From the NCBI GenBank assembly GCA_021414365.1, contig JAIOOR010000013.1, positions 62,001 through 126,000 of the forward strand: 64,000 bases of DNA. Reading direction: 5' to 3'. Position numbers and translations under genes: made by a program. The DNA is from Nitrosarchaeum sp. GTDB lineage: Archaea > Thermoproteota > Nitrososphaeria > Nitrososphaerales > Nitrosopumilaceae. Below the pieces are notes generated by a model. It saw only the letters and a list, made by a program, of their open reading frames with translations. It ran no database searches and was not told the origin of the DNA. Positions 35,243 through 43,534 of the stretch are shown piece after piece (within the stretch, counting starts at the first letter, position 1; each line of letters starts with the position of its first letter).

Positions 35243-36001
35243 ATGTTAGTATCAATAGAGTGGCTAAAAGATCATCACTCTGATCCGGATGTTGTAATTT
35301 TAGATACACGTCCTAAAACAATGTTTTTGTATGGACACGTCCCAAAATCACAATCATTTACGCTTAATCAAGTCATTGAATATGATCAATACGGTGCAAA
35401 TCTAGTTCTTGATGAAAAAAAAATCTCTGATCTTTTTGGCTCATTTGGAATTGATAATTCTAAAACTGTTGTACTTGTAGGTGATTCAATGGATCCTTCT
35501 TCTGCAAGAATTGCGTGGACTTTTTTATATTTTGGACATGAAAAAATATTTCTCTTAGATGCAAACATTATGTCATTGCAAAAAAATGGATTTGAATTAA
35601 CAAAAAAATTGTTTGTCCCAAAACAAACATCATTTATTCCAAAAACTAAATCCAAAATCAGAATAAACTCTGATCAGCTCAAAGAGAATCTAAATAATTT
35701 TGTAATCTTGGATGCAAGAACTCCTCAAGAGTTTATGGGAGGACATTTGCCTAATTCAAAACTAATCCCATTTACTGACGGAATAGCATACGGTGATAAA
35801 TTATTTCAAAACAAAGATTATTTGCAAAATCTATTTTCCAAAAATCAAGTGCCTAAAGAAAGTAAAATTATCTGCTATTGTATGCACGGTCATAGAGCAT
35901 CCAGTTTGTTTTTACAATTAATGATTGCAGGCTATGAAAATATCAAACTCTATGACGGATCATTCGTTGATTGGTATGGAAGGAGATTGCCCCTTGAGTA
36001 A
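35243..36001 (+). CDS. Two-domain rhodanese (sulfurtransferase)
   Basis: 252 residues with two rhodanese domains. The first (1-120) is inactive-looking. The second ends in the active loop ICYCMHGHRASSL, where the second Cys of CYC is the likely persulfide carrier. FVILDARTPQEFMGGHLP marks the second domain. Its 3' end overlaps the NOB1 gene on the other strand by 42 bases. Sulfur donor and acceptor unknown. A related enzyme is encoded at 37365. Confidence 0.9.
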   Translation: MLVSIEWLKDHHSDPDVVILDTRPKTMFLYGHVPKSQSFTLNQVIEYDQYGANLVLDEKKISDLFGSFGIDNSKTVVLVGDSMDPSSARIAWTFLYFGHEKIFLLDANIMSLQKNGFELTKKLFVPKQTSFIPKTKSKIRINSDQLKENLNNFVILDARTPQEFMGGHLPNSKLIPFTDGIAYGDKLFQNKDYLQNLFSKNQVPKESKIICYCMHGHRASSLFLQLMIAGYENIKLYDGSFVDWYGRRLPLE

Positions 36002-36466
36002 TTTTTTTTTTAGTGGTGTTCCGCACATTGGACACTCCTTTCCAACTGTATGATTTGTGTGACAGCCGGGGCAGTAATGAACCCATTTGCCGACATCTTG
36101 AAAAGTACTTGTCATAATTGGTGATACTTTCAATCCAATGTTTTTTGCAACATTGGTTATCGCAAAATCGTCTGAAATAATTTCCCCCTTGATGCTAATA
36201 CAAAGAGCGATAATTGAAATGTCTTGTTTTGATAGTTGTGGCAAGTCTCCCGTATCTCTTGCAGATGCGATGGCTGCATTAATTGATTCTTTGTCTGGGT
36301 CCATTATTTTTAATCGGTTAGTCTCAAGCAGTGTTCCTAATGCATCATGATTTTTTTTGATATGTTTTATCTCTTCATAAACCAGAGATGTTGTGTAACA
36401 ATCATTGGCTGATCCAAATGGAACTCCTGCATAAAATGCACTAGCATCTAATATTCTAAAATCCAA
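35960..36466 (-). CDS. nob1: NOB1-type PIN endonuclease
   Basis: Ribosome-biogenesis nuclease that trims the 3' end of 16S rRNA. 168 residues from TTG at 36466. The PIN domain begins FRILDASAFYAG with Asp in LDAS, then acidic residues in QDISIIALC and ISDDFAITNVA. A zinc ribbon follows (YCPGCHTNH, CPMCGTPL). It overlaps the NAD kinase gene upstream by 11 bases. Confidence 0.92.
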   Translation of the reverse strand: MDFRILDASAFYAGVPFGSANDCYTTSLVYEEIKHIKKNHDALGTLLETNRLKIMDPDKESINAAIASARDTGDLPQLSKQDISIIALCISIKGEIISDDFAITNVAKNIGLKVSPIMTSTFQDVGKWVHYCPGCHTNHTVGKECPMCGTPLKKKLLKGQSPSIPINE

Positions 36467-37271
36467 GTTTGCTCATCTGTCTCAGTCCTCGTTTCTTCAA
36501 TCTTACAAAGACTGCTGGTTTACTATACTTCTTTATAATTATCGGTTCGCCATAACCTGCCGACTTTACTACCTGTGCATCCATCACTATACTGCAGTCA
36601 TGAGATGATATTATTTCTATTTTTTCATCTGGCACTACAATTGATTCCAATCTGTACACTGGAGCAACAGGTGTTATTATCAATACATCAAGACTTTCAT
36701 GAAGAATTGGACCTCCTAAAGAAAAAGAATGTCCTGTGGATCCACTTGGAGTAGCAATTATCACGCCATCCATTTTTTGTTTGACTGTATCGTTTTGAAA
36801 CTTTATCTCAATTTCTGCAGTTTTAGTAAGATTTGTTCTACAAATGTAAATTTCATTTAATGCCGGTGGAAATTCTTTACCCCCACATGATGCCACTACT
36901 CTGGTTCGTTTATCTAAAAAGAACTTATCTTTTTGAATTTTGTCTATTGCGTCATCTATCTCTTCTAATGTTATCTCTGATAGTATGCCTCTATTCCCAC
37001 CTACGTTAATTGTTAGAATTGGTGTGTCGTTTTCTAGATATCTAAAAACCCTAAGAGTTGTTCCGTCTCCTCCAAGTGTAACTACTAGATTCAGTTTTAC
37101 TTTTTTTAACTCGTCTAAGGACTCTACTTTTTTTGCACCTTCTACCTCTATGGGTGAAATTGTAAAAACTGTAGACTTTTTTGCCAGGAATTTCTTTGCT
37201 ATTTTTTTAGCGGCATCTTCTGATTCTTTTGAACCTACCTTACTAACCACTGCCACTTTTTGAAGTTTCAA
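36456..37271 (-). CDS. nadK: NAD kinase
   Basis: Phosphorylates NAD to NADP. 271 residues from TTG at 37271. GGDGTTL (67-73) is the catalytic/nucleotide motif. GGNRGILSE and ATPSGSTGHSFSLGGPI follow. Length is normal. The start lies 93 bases from the divergent rhodanese gene. Confidence 0.92.
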   Translation of the reverse strand: MKLQKVAVVSKVGSKESEDAAKKIAKKFLAKKSTVFTISPIEVEGAKKVESLDELKKVKLNLVVTLGGDGTTLRVFRYLENDTPILTINVGGNRGILSEITLEEIDDAIDKIQKDKFFLDKRTRVVASCGGKEFPPALNEIYICRTNLTKTAEIEIKFQNDTVKQKMDGVIIATPSGSTGHSFSLGGPILHESLDVLIITPVAPVYRLESIVVPDEKIEIISSHDCSIVMDAQVVKSAGYGEPIIIKKYSKPAVFVRLKKRGLRQMSKLGF

Positions 37272-37364
37272 CCAGTTCTCCTAAATCCCATTTAGTTAAA
37301 AAGATATTTTTTATTTGATTTGATGCAAAAACAATTAAGTATGAATACTGATTTGTAGTATGAT

Positions 37365-38210
37365 ATGGCTTATGCTCATCCTGAAGTCTTAGTAAGCACG
37401 GATTGGGTATCAAAAAATACCCCAAACGAAAATCGAAAACTAGTTGAAGTTGATTATGATCCTGTAAACGGATATCAAAAAGGTCACATTAATGGTGCCA
37501 GCTTAATTTGGTGGAAACGAGACATTAATGATCCTTTAACTCGAGATATAATTAATAAAAAACAATTTGAAACACTAATGTCTAAAAATGGTATTACACC
37601 AAACGCTGAAGTGATTCTTTATGGTGATTTTAATAATTGGTTTGCCGCATTTGTTTTCTGGGTTTTCAAATATTATGGACATGAAAATCTGAAAATTATG
37701 GATGGTGGAAGAAAAAAATGGGAATTAGAAAAAAAACAATATACAGTAGAAGAACCAAAGTTTTCTCCAACCACATACAAAGCACAACCACCTGATGAAG
37801 GACTACGAGCTTACTTGTTTGATGTTAGCAGAGCATTAGGAAAAGAAGATACGGTTATGGTTGATGTGAGATCTCCAAAGGAATTCTCCGGTGAGATCAC
37901 TGCTCCTCCAGAATATCCAATGGAGCACGCACAAAGAGGTGGTCATATTCCTAAAGCAAATAATATTCCGTGGGCAACTGCTGTAAATGATGCTGATGGA
38001 ACATTCAAGTCTGTAGAAGAACTCAGACAAAATTATGAACCGAAAGGAGTTACTCCTGACAAAGATGTTATCTGCTATTGTAGAATTGGAGAAAGATCAT
38101 CACATAGCTGGTTTGTTCTAAAATATCTACTTGGTTACTCTAAAGTCCGAAACTATGATGGTTCTTGGACTGAATGGGGTAATATGATAGGCAACCCTGT
38201 GGAAAAATAA
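37365..38210 (+). CDS. Thiosulfate sulfurtransferase (rhodanese)
   Basis: 281 residues, tandem rhodanese domains. GHINGASLIWWKRDINDP marks the first. The second carries VMVDVRSPKEFSGEI and the active loop ICYCRIGERSSHSW. It resembles the classic two-domain thiosulfate sulfurtransferase, with an Arg/Glu in the loop instead of the KGV found in mercaptopyruvate enzymes. Followed at once by a small gene that may be coupled. Confidence 0.93.
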   Translation: MAYAHPEVLVSTDWVSKNTPNENRKLVEVDYDPVNGYQKGHINGASLIWWKRDINDPLTRDIINKKQFETLMSKNGITPNAEVILYGDFNNWFAAFVFWVFKYYGHENLKIMDGGRKKWELEKKQYTVEEPKFSPTTYKAQPPDEGLRAYLFDVSRALGKEDTVMVDVRSPKEFSGEITAPPEYPMEHAQRGGHIPKANNIPWATAVNDADGTFKSVEELRQNYEPKGVTPDKDVICYCRIGERSSHSWFVLKYLLGYSKVRNYDGSWTEWGNMIGNPVEK

Positions 38211-38211
38211 A

Positions 38212-38523
38212 ATGCTACTAGATCTGCCAATCCTAAAGTCGGGCTCCTACTATTTTATCAAAGATGGTAACTCTGCTTTTATCATGGAAGACAAAACAAA
38301 ACGAGGTCTTGCTGTAAAGGAGACATCCGCTGATGAAAAACTAAACGTCATTGCTGATAAGGGTATGATTCATGACATGGATGGAATTGGCCATTGGGTT
38401 CCGATTCGTTGGTATTTCTCAAAGGAACAATTTGACTTGAAGAAAATTACCGAATATGCAGAATCAATGGAAAAAAAATACACCGAACTTCGAGAGCTTA
38501 CATGTCCTGAAGATAATGACTGA
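38212..38523 (+). CDS. Small protein of unknown function, coupled to rhodanese
   Basis: 103 residues, ATG at 38212, one base after the rhodanese stop. A beta-rich half (GSYYFIKDGNSAFIMED) and a helical, Lys/Glu-rich C-terminus. A single Cys near the end (LTCPEDND). Tight spacing suggests that it works with the sulfurtransferase, perhaps as a sulfur acceptor, but no motif supports this. Confidence 0.7.
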   Translation: MLLDLPILKSGSYYFIKDGNSAFIMEDKTKRGLAVKETSADEKLNVIADKGMIHDMDGIGHWVPIRWYFSKEQFDLKKITEYAESMEKKYTELRELTCPEDND

Positions 38524-38559
38524 TAACCTTTTTAACTAAATTCAATCTAATAAAACCAA

Positions 38560-39510
38560 ATGTCATTGCTCTTAAAAGATCGAGTTTGGACAATGGAAGC
38601 TCCAACTGCAAAGCGTGGTGTATATCCTCTTCATGGTTTCAAACTAGGCCTTTATAGATTGCCAATAAAACTTGAAGATCCACTGGAAATAAAATCCGTT
38701 CATGATGGATTAAAAAAAGCATTTGAGATGGATGCTTATGCCGATAGAGTCTTTGCAACATATCGTTGGAAAGAACAAAACATGAAAGATCCCGATGCTA
38801 AAGGATATGAGGAAGTTGAATTATCAGTTACAGTTGAAATTGTTACCGGAGAGGTAGTTGATATCATTTATCAAGTTTTTCCAATTGAAAAATTTGGGGA
38901 TCCAAACTGGGTTAAAGACTATAGAAAAAAAGCAGACCATTTTGCAAAAATGGTAATTGATACTATCTTACGTAATACGATTTTGGCAGACAAGATGATC
39001 TCTTATCTTGCAAAAGCAGAGAAACTAAATCATACACAAGCACTACAAAGATTAGAAGATCTTACACCTCTTGCAAAAATTGTTCTTAATGCCAAACCCA
39101 AACCCATTGAAGGTACCGAAGATGAAATTGCTGAAGACGAAGGCGGTGACATTCCAATTCCAGATGGAGCAAAACCTGGCCCAATTGATGTTGCTTACAA
39201 ATCAAAAATGAAACCATCTGCTCCTTTTGAAGCAAGTGGACACACCATCAAAACTTGGGGAAGAAGAGGCGCCAACAATGGAATTCTTGGCGTTTGGGGT
39301 GAGTTTGTATCCGTAGATTATGATATCTGCATTGCCGATGGTGGATGCATTGAAGCATGTCCTGTTGGAGTCTATGAATGGTTTGACACTCCAGGAAATC
39401 CAGGATCTGATAAAAAACCACTAATGTCAAAGGAACCTGATTGTATATTTTGTCTAGCATGTGAAGGCGTTTGTCCTCCACAAGCAATCAAAATATTTGA
39501 GCAAAAATAG
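38560..39510 (+). CDS. Zinc-ferredoxin-like protein with an N-terminal extra domain
   Basis: 316 residues. The C-terminal 105 closely follow the zinc-containing dicluster ferredoxin of Sulfolobales: HTIKTWGRRGANNGILGVWG, then CIADGGCIEACPVGVYEW and CIFCLACEGVCPPQAIKIF. That gives cysteines for two clusters, with GGC instead of GxC in the first. The N-terminal 200 residues form an unrecognised helical domain that I would not expect on a plain ferredoxin. A plausible partner of the KorAB enzyme at 15.7 kb, which needs ferredoxin; this is inferred. Confidence 0.9.
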   Translation: MSLLLKDRVWTMEAPTAKRGVYPLHGFKLGLYRLPIKLEDPLEIKSVHDGLKKAFEMDAYADRVFATYRWKEQNMKDPDAKGYEEVELSVTVEIVTGEVVDIIYQVFPIEKFGDPNWVKDYRKKADHFAKMVIDTILRNTILADKMISYLAKAEKLNHTQALQRLEDLTPLAKIVLNAKPKPIEGTEDEIAEDEGGDIPIPDGAKPGPIDVAYKSKMKPSAPFEASGHTIKTWGRRGANNGILGVWGEFVSVDYDICIADGGCIEACPVGVYEWFDTPGNPGSDKKPLMSKEPDCIFCLACEGVCPPQAIKIFEQK

Positions 39511-39560
39511 CCAAATTATTTTACAACTATAAATAGCGATTAATCATCTCGAGAAACTAG

Positions 39561-41606
39561 ATGGTGCCAATCAACCCGTTTACTCAGTTCGTTTTTAATC
39601 TGTTTATTATTTCCGCAATTATTATTTCTGCTTACACTCTTAATTTCTACTATCTTACATATCTCTCAATAAAACGAAAGGCAATCAATCCTACTAAAGA
39701 AATGGGAACTCCAACTGTTACCGTTCAATTACCTATATACAATGAAAAGTATGTTGCAAAGAGGCTAGTTGACGCTGTATGTGCAATGGATTATCCAAAA
39801 GAAAAGATGACCATAATGGTTCTAGATGACTCGGATGATGAAACCGTAGATCTTTTGTTTGATGTTGTTGCAAAATACAAAAAAGAAGGATTTCAAATTG
39901 AACACATCAGACGCGGTACCAGAAAAGGGTACAAAGCAGGCGCTTTGAAATATGCCATGACAATTACAGATACCGAATTTGTAGCAATCTTTGATGCAGA
40001 TTTTATTCCACCACACTGGTTTCTAAAAAAAGCAATGCCTCATTTTGTCAAGTCCAACATTGGACTAGTTCAATGCCGCTGGGGCCATGTAAATGAAAAC
40101 TATTCTGCAATCACTCAAGCCCAAGCACTTAGTCTTGACTTTCATTTTCTAATTGAACAAAAGGCAAAAAGTAATTCTGACTTATTTATGAACTTTAATG
40201 GTACTGCAGGAATTTGGAGATGTGATTGCATTGCAGATGCAGGTGGATGGCATACTGCTACCCTTGTTGAAGATCTTGATCTAAGTTATAGAGCTCAAAT
40301 GAAGGGATGGAAATGTGTCTTCTTACCTGACATTGTAGTTGATGCAGAACTTCCAGTTCAAATGAATGCAGCTAAAAGACAACAGTTCAGATGGGCCAAG
40401 GGCTCTATTCAATGTGCAATTAAATTATTGACAGACATTGCACTCAAACGTAAAATTAGTGTAGAGGCAAAAATTCAGGCATTTGTGCAGCTAACGCGCC
40501 ACATTGTTTATCCTTTGATGCTGATACAATTTCTTGCATTACCTATTCTTTTAGCTTCTCACATGAATCTTTACTTGATTAGTATTGTTCCTGCATTGAC
40601 CATTGCAACATATCTTGCTATGGGCCCTGGTGCATACATTATGATCATTCAAAGTATGTATCAAAAATCTTGGAGGTCTAAAGTAAAAATTTTGCCTTCG
40701 TTACTAGTGTACAATGCTGGAATGTCTGTAAATAACAGTGTAGCAGTATTTGATGCAGTTTTTGGAAAGAAAAATGAATTTCTAAGAACTCCAAAATATG
40801 GAATCATTAACAAAAAAGATAACTGGAGAGATAAATCATACAATCTTCCTTTTACAAAAACAACATTACTTGAGATCTTTTTTGGCGTTTATGGATTGAT
40901 GGGAATTTTAATTTCAATTTTCTCAAACAATCCTGTTTTTGCACCCATAATTGGATTGCAAACAGTTGGATTTTTTTATATCTCGTACATGAGCCTATCT
41001 CATACGCGATTTAAAAGAATTAAATCAGACATTATACCTGTTTTAACCAAGACAGAAAAAATGGCAAAAAGAACATACCAACTTTCAATGATTGGAGTAG
41101 TTGGAATCATAGTTTTTGGAGGATTTATGGCAATCAATGGATATCAATCTGATATTTACCCTCTTGATAGAATAAGAGGAAACTTGGATGGTATTATTGG
41201 CTCCTCTGATCCAGTCGAAATCAAAACTCACATAGCTGCCATTAAACAAGACTTAGCAATTGTCATGGAAAAATTACCAGAAAGTAAAAACCCCGTTTGG
41301 ATATTTCCTACAGAATCTACAAATTTCCTTCGAATTGACCGTGATATCAGTAACATGCAAGTAAACATTGAAACAATTTCCGGAGTATCAAAAGATAGTG
41401 CAGCATTTCATACTGGTATAACTAGCATTGGTGAACGCTCTGTTGCAATTCGCCAAAACATTATGGATGCTACCCCCTACATGTTTGTCAGCGTATCTAA
41501 TATTGTATTTAGTACAATGTGGATATCTGCAATATTGGGAATCTTTGCAGTTCTTAAACGAAGAAAAGATCAACTAACTAAATTTGATGAAACAGCTGGC
41601 GTTTAG
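39561..41606 (+). CDS. Membrane family-2 glycosyltransferase
   Basis: 681 residues. A membrane segment near 10-30 precedes a GT2 domain (50-300) with all motifs of processive beta-glycosyltransferases: VLDDSDD, FDADFIPP, VEDLDLSYRAQMKGW and QFRWAKGS (the QxxRW signature). At least four more membrane helices follow, and an outside loop with coiled character near the C-terminus. Such enzymes make cellulose-like or glucan polymers or lipid-linked glycans. The product here is unknown. The last bases overlap the convergent coiled-coil gene. Confidence 0.92.
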   Translation: MVPINPFTQFVFNLFIISAIIISAYTLNFYYLTYLSIKRKAINPTKEMGTPTVTVQLPIYNEKYVAKRLVDAVCAMDYPKEKMTIMVLDDSDDETVDLLFDVVAKYKKEGFQIEHIRRGTRKGYKAGALKYAMTITDTEFVAIFDADFIPPHWFLKKAMPHFVKSNIGLVQCRWGHVNENYSAITQAQALSLDFHFLIEQKAKSNSDLFMNFNGTAGIWRCDCIADAGGWHTATLVEDLDLSYRAQMKGWKCVFLPDIVVDAELPVQMNAAKRQQFRWAKGSIQCAIKLLTDIALKRKISVEAKIQAFVQLTRHIVYPLMLIQFLALPILLASHMNLYLISIVPALTIATYLAMGPGAYIMIIQSMYQKSWRSKVKILPSLLVYNAGMSVNNSVAVFDAVFGKKNEFLRTPKYGIINKKDNWRDKSYNLPFTKTTLLEIFFGVYGLMGILISIFSNNPVFAPIIGLQTVGFFYISYMSLSHTRFKRIKSDIIPVLTKTEKMAKRTYQLSMIGVVGIIVFGGFMAINGYQSDIYPLDRIRGNLDGIIGSSDPVEIKTHIAAIKQDLAIVMEKLPESKNPVWIFPTESTNFLRIDRDISNMQVNIETISGVSKDSAAFHTGITSIGERSVAIRQNIMDATPYMFVSVSNIVFSTMWISAILGIFAVLKRRKDQLTKFDETAGV

Positions 41607-43120
41607 GAAATGCCTAACTCAGTTCGTATTTCATCTACGGCTCTAATTCCGTAAATATCTCTAATCTGTTGTACTCTAACTGCTTCTTTTAGTAACTCTT
41701 TGCCAATTGTATTTATCAAAATTGCAAATATGTCACTAAATCTAATCTCCCACTTGTCTGCACAATCCAAAATCTTGCTGATTGCCCATTGTCTTACTTC
41801 ATGTGGCAATGGAATTTTTTCTCCTGCCTCTATTGATAATTTATCAAACAAATTTACAATTTCTGCTGTTTGCATTGCCATGTTTTCAAGATCTTTTATG
41901 TCTCCGTACTTTGATTCTGCATGCATTCTAATGTTTGATTGATATTCTGAGAGCTTTAGTAATGCCATTACTTCTTTTGATGATTCTTTGGATGTCTTGC
42001 TTGTGACATTTTTCACAAATTGCATCTCTTCAAACATTTTGTCTGATTTTTTATGAAATTCTGCAACTGATGCATCTTGTCTTTTTAAAATATCTGACAC
42101 TGAAGAGATTTTTTGTTCAATGTCGTCTGTTTTCTCAAATACATTTTTTTTAAAATTTGAAAAGTCTTCTTGGACTGATTTTAATCCCTCCCCAACAAAC
42201 GCGGTAGAGTCTGCTCTGTGAGCCAACGAATTTATCTCTGTCTCAATTTTATCTATTTTTCCTGAGATGCCTTTGATTGAATTCATGCTCAAATCTGATG
42301 TAGAATCTGCTTTTCCGGCAATTGTGGCAAACTGTTGCTTTAATCCCTCAATAACCCCTCCTAGAGAATCAATTTTTGATGCTTTTCCAGCTATTGCATC
42401 AATTGCAATTTTAATTGCATCTAACTCCATGTTTGTTTTTGATACTGTGTTTACATCGTCTTTGATCTTTCCAAGTTCTTGGTTTAAGCTAGAAACTATT
42501 TGAGCACTCACTTCCATGTTGCCTGCTTTTTTGTTTATCTCATCAATGCTGTTTTTTAGATTGTCCATTTCTTTACCGATATTTGAAAACGAATCTGCTT
42601 TTCCCGATACTTTTCTAAGATCATCTCTTACCTCGTCGATTCTTTGTGCTATTTTTATTATCATCTGTGTATTATTCTTCATGGAATTCATACTGTCCTC
42701 CACTTTCTGTGATAGTTCCTGGGGTTTTGGAGCTGATTTTTGCAATTCGTTTATCTTGTTAATCTCTTCTTGTAATCTTGTAGTCTGATCATTAATTTTT
42801 GAAACTAAGTTTGATTGAGTCCTTACATGATTTAATCCTGCATAAAGTTTCTGTGTGTCATCTTCTAAAATGTTAATTTGCTTTGATTGTTTTTGTATGT
42901 TTTCTAGCGTTGAAGTTAGAGTATCAATCATTCCTTTCATGGAGACAAGGATTTTCTGATTATCTCCAAAAATCTTTGACATTGATTTGATTTCTTTTTG
43001 TAATGCCTTGCTGGAATCTGTTACTGCTGCCACTTTTTTTAGTATCACTGCTGGCGTAGGCTCTCGTTTTGTGACTTTTTTTGATTTTTCTGTTTCTTTG
43101 TCTATCTTCTTAGCAGCCAT
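41603..43120 (-). CDS. Long coiled-coil protein
   Basis: 505 residues from ATG at 43120 (TTG-type start at 43132 possible). A basic N-terminus (AAKKIDKETEKSKKVTKREP) leads into nearly 370 residues of heptad-rich helix with few Gly or Pro. The final 100 residues are a compact helical domain (PLPHEVRQWAISKILDCADK to DIYGIRAVDEIRTELGIS). No membrane segment and no motor or methyl-acceptor motif. Possibly a structural or cell-organisation protein; function unknown. Confidence 0.85.
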   Translation of the reverse strand: MAAKKIDKETEKSKKVTKREPTPAVILKKVAAVTDSSKALQKEIKSMSKIFGDNQKILVSMKGMIDTLTSTLENIQKQSKQINILEDDTQKLYAGLNHVRTQSNLVSKINDQTTRLQEEINKINELQKSAPKPQELSQKVEDSMNSMKNNTQMIIKIAQRIDEVRDDLRKVSGKADSFSNIGKEMDNLKNSIDEINKKAGNMEVSAQIVSSLNQELGKIKDDVNTVSKTNMELDAIKIAIDAIAGKASKIDSLGGVIEGLKQQFATIAGKADSTSDLSMNSIKGISGKIDKIETEINSLAHRADSTAFVGEGLKSVQEDFSNFKKNVFEKTDDIEQKISSVSDILKRQDASVAEFHKKSDKMFEEMQFVKNVTSKTSKESSKEVMALLKLSEYQSNIRMHAESKYGDIKDLENMAMQTAEIVNLFDKLSIEAGEKIPLPHEVRQWAISKILDCADKWEIRFSDIFAILINTIGKELLKEAVRVQQIRDIYGIRAVDEIRTELGIS

Positions 43121-43181
43121 ATCTATTAGCAATAAAATATGATCATAAAAAAGTTAGGTGTAAAATAAAAAATGTAAAGAG

Positions 43182-43289
43182 TTACTTGTTGACAACTTCT
43201 GGCTCATGAAGTAATTCATGAAATGTTTTTTCAGCCAATCCGTTTGCTGTGTCAATAAATCCTCTTGGACAATATTCACATTGAATCAT
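43182..43289 (-). CDS. 35-residue C2H2-like zinc-finger microprotein
   Basis: ATG at 43289, stop at 43182-43184. It starts MIQCEYCPRGF and has CxxC (4-7) and His at 24 and 28 (TFHELLHEPEVVNK), a CxxC-x16-HxxxH spacing suited to one zinc ion. The region otherwise has no gene between 43121 and 43534. The start codon is four bases from a strong inverted repeat. Small zinc-finger proteins of this kind are frequent in thaumarchaea (general knowledge); target unknown. Confidence 0.75.
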   Translation of the reverse strand: MIQCEYCPRGFIDTANGLAEKTFHELLHEPEVVNK

Positions 43290-43293
43290 ATGG

Positions 43294-43343
43294 TACGGTA
43301 TGGTACCGTACTATTAGTACTATGGTAATTGTGATGTTACCAT
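43294..43343. promoter_or_regulatory. Cluster of inverted repeats before the zinc-finger gene
   Basis: Three nested or adjoining palindromes: TACGGTA-TGG-TACCGTA (43294-43310), TAGTACTA (43315-43322) inside GTAC-TATTA-GTAC (43308-43320), and ATGGTAA-8nt-TTACCAT (43322-43343). They share GGTA/TACC half-sites. They lie directly upstream of the minus-strand start codon at 43289, over the place where its promoter should be. This looks like an operator for one or two dimers. Confidence 0.6.
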
Positions 43344-43534
43344 GCGCAGTCAGATACCCCAGGTCATATCTCTACATTAATTTCAGCTGACCTACTCATC
43401 ATTCTGCAATTTTATTAATTATGATTGAGGATAAAGAGGTTCAAAACATAATGGATTGCCATAAAATAATGTGCTGAAAATCAATTTTTTGCTCACCAGT
43501 AACTGTTTTTAAACAAATTAACTGAAGAAAAATA
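43344..43534. other. Intergenic stretch before the antiporter
   Basis: No convincing gene. It holds only an 18-codon open frame near 43420, T/A-rich DNA and the likely promoter of the antiporter gene at 43535. With the operator cluster it separates two divergently transcribed genes. Confidence 0.4.
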
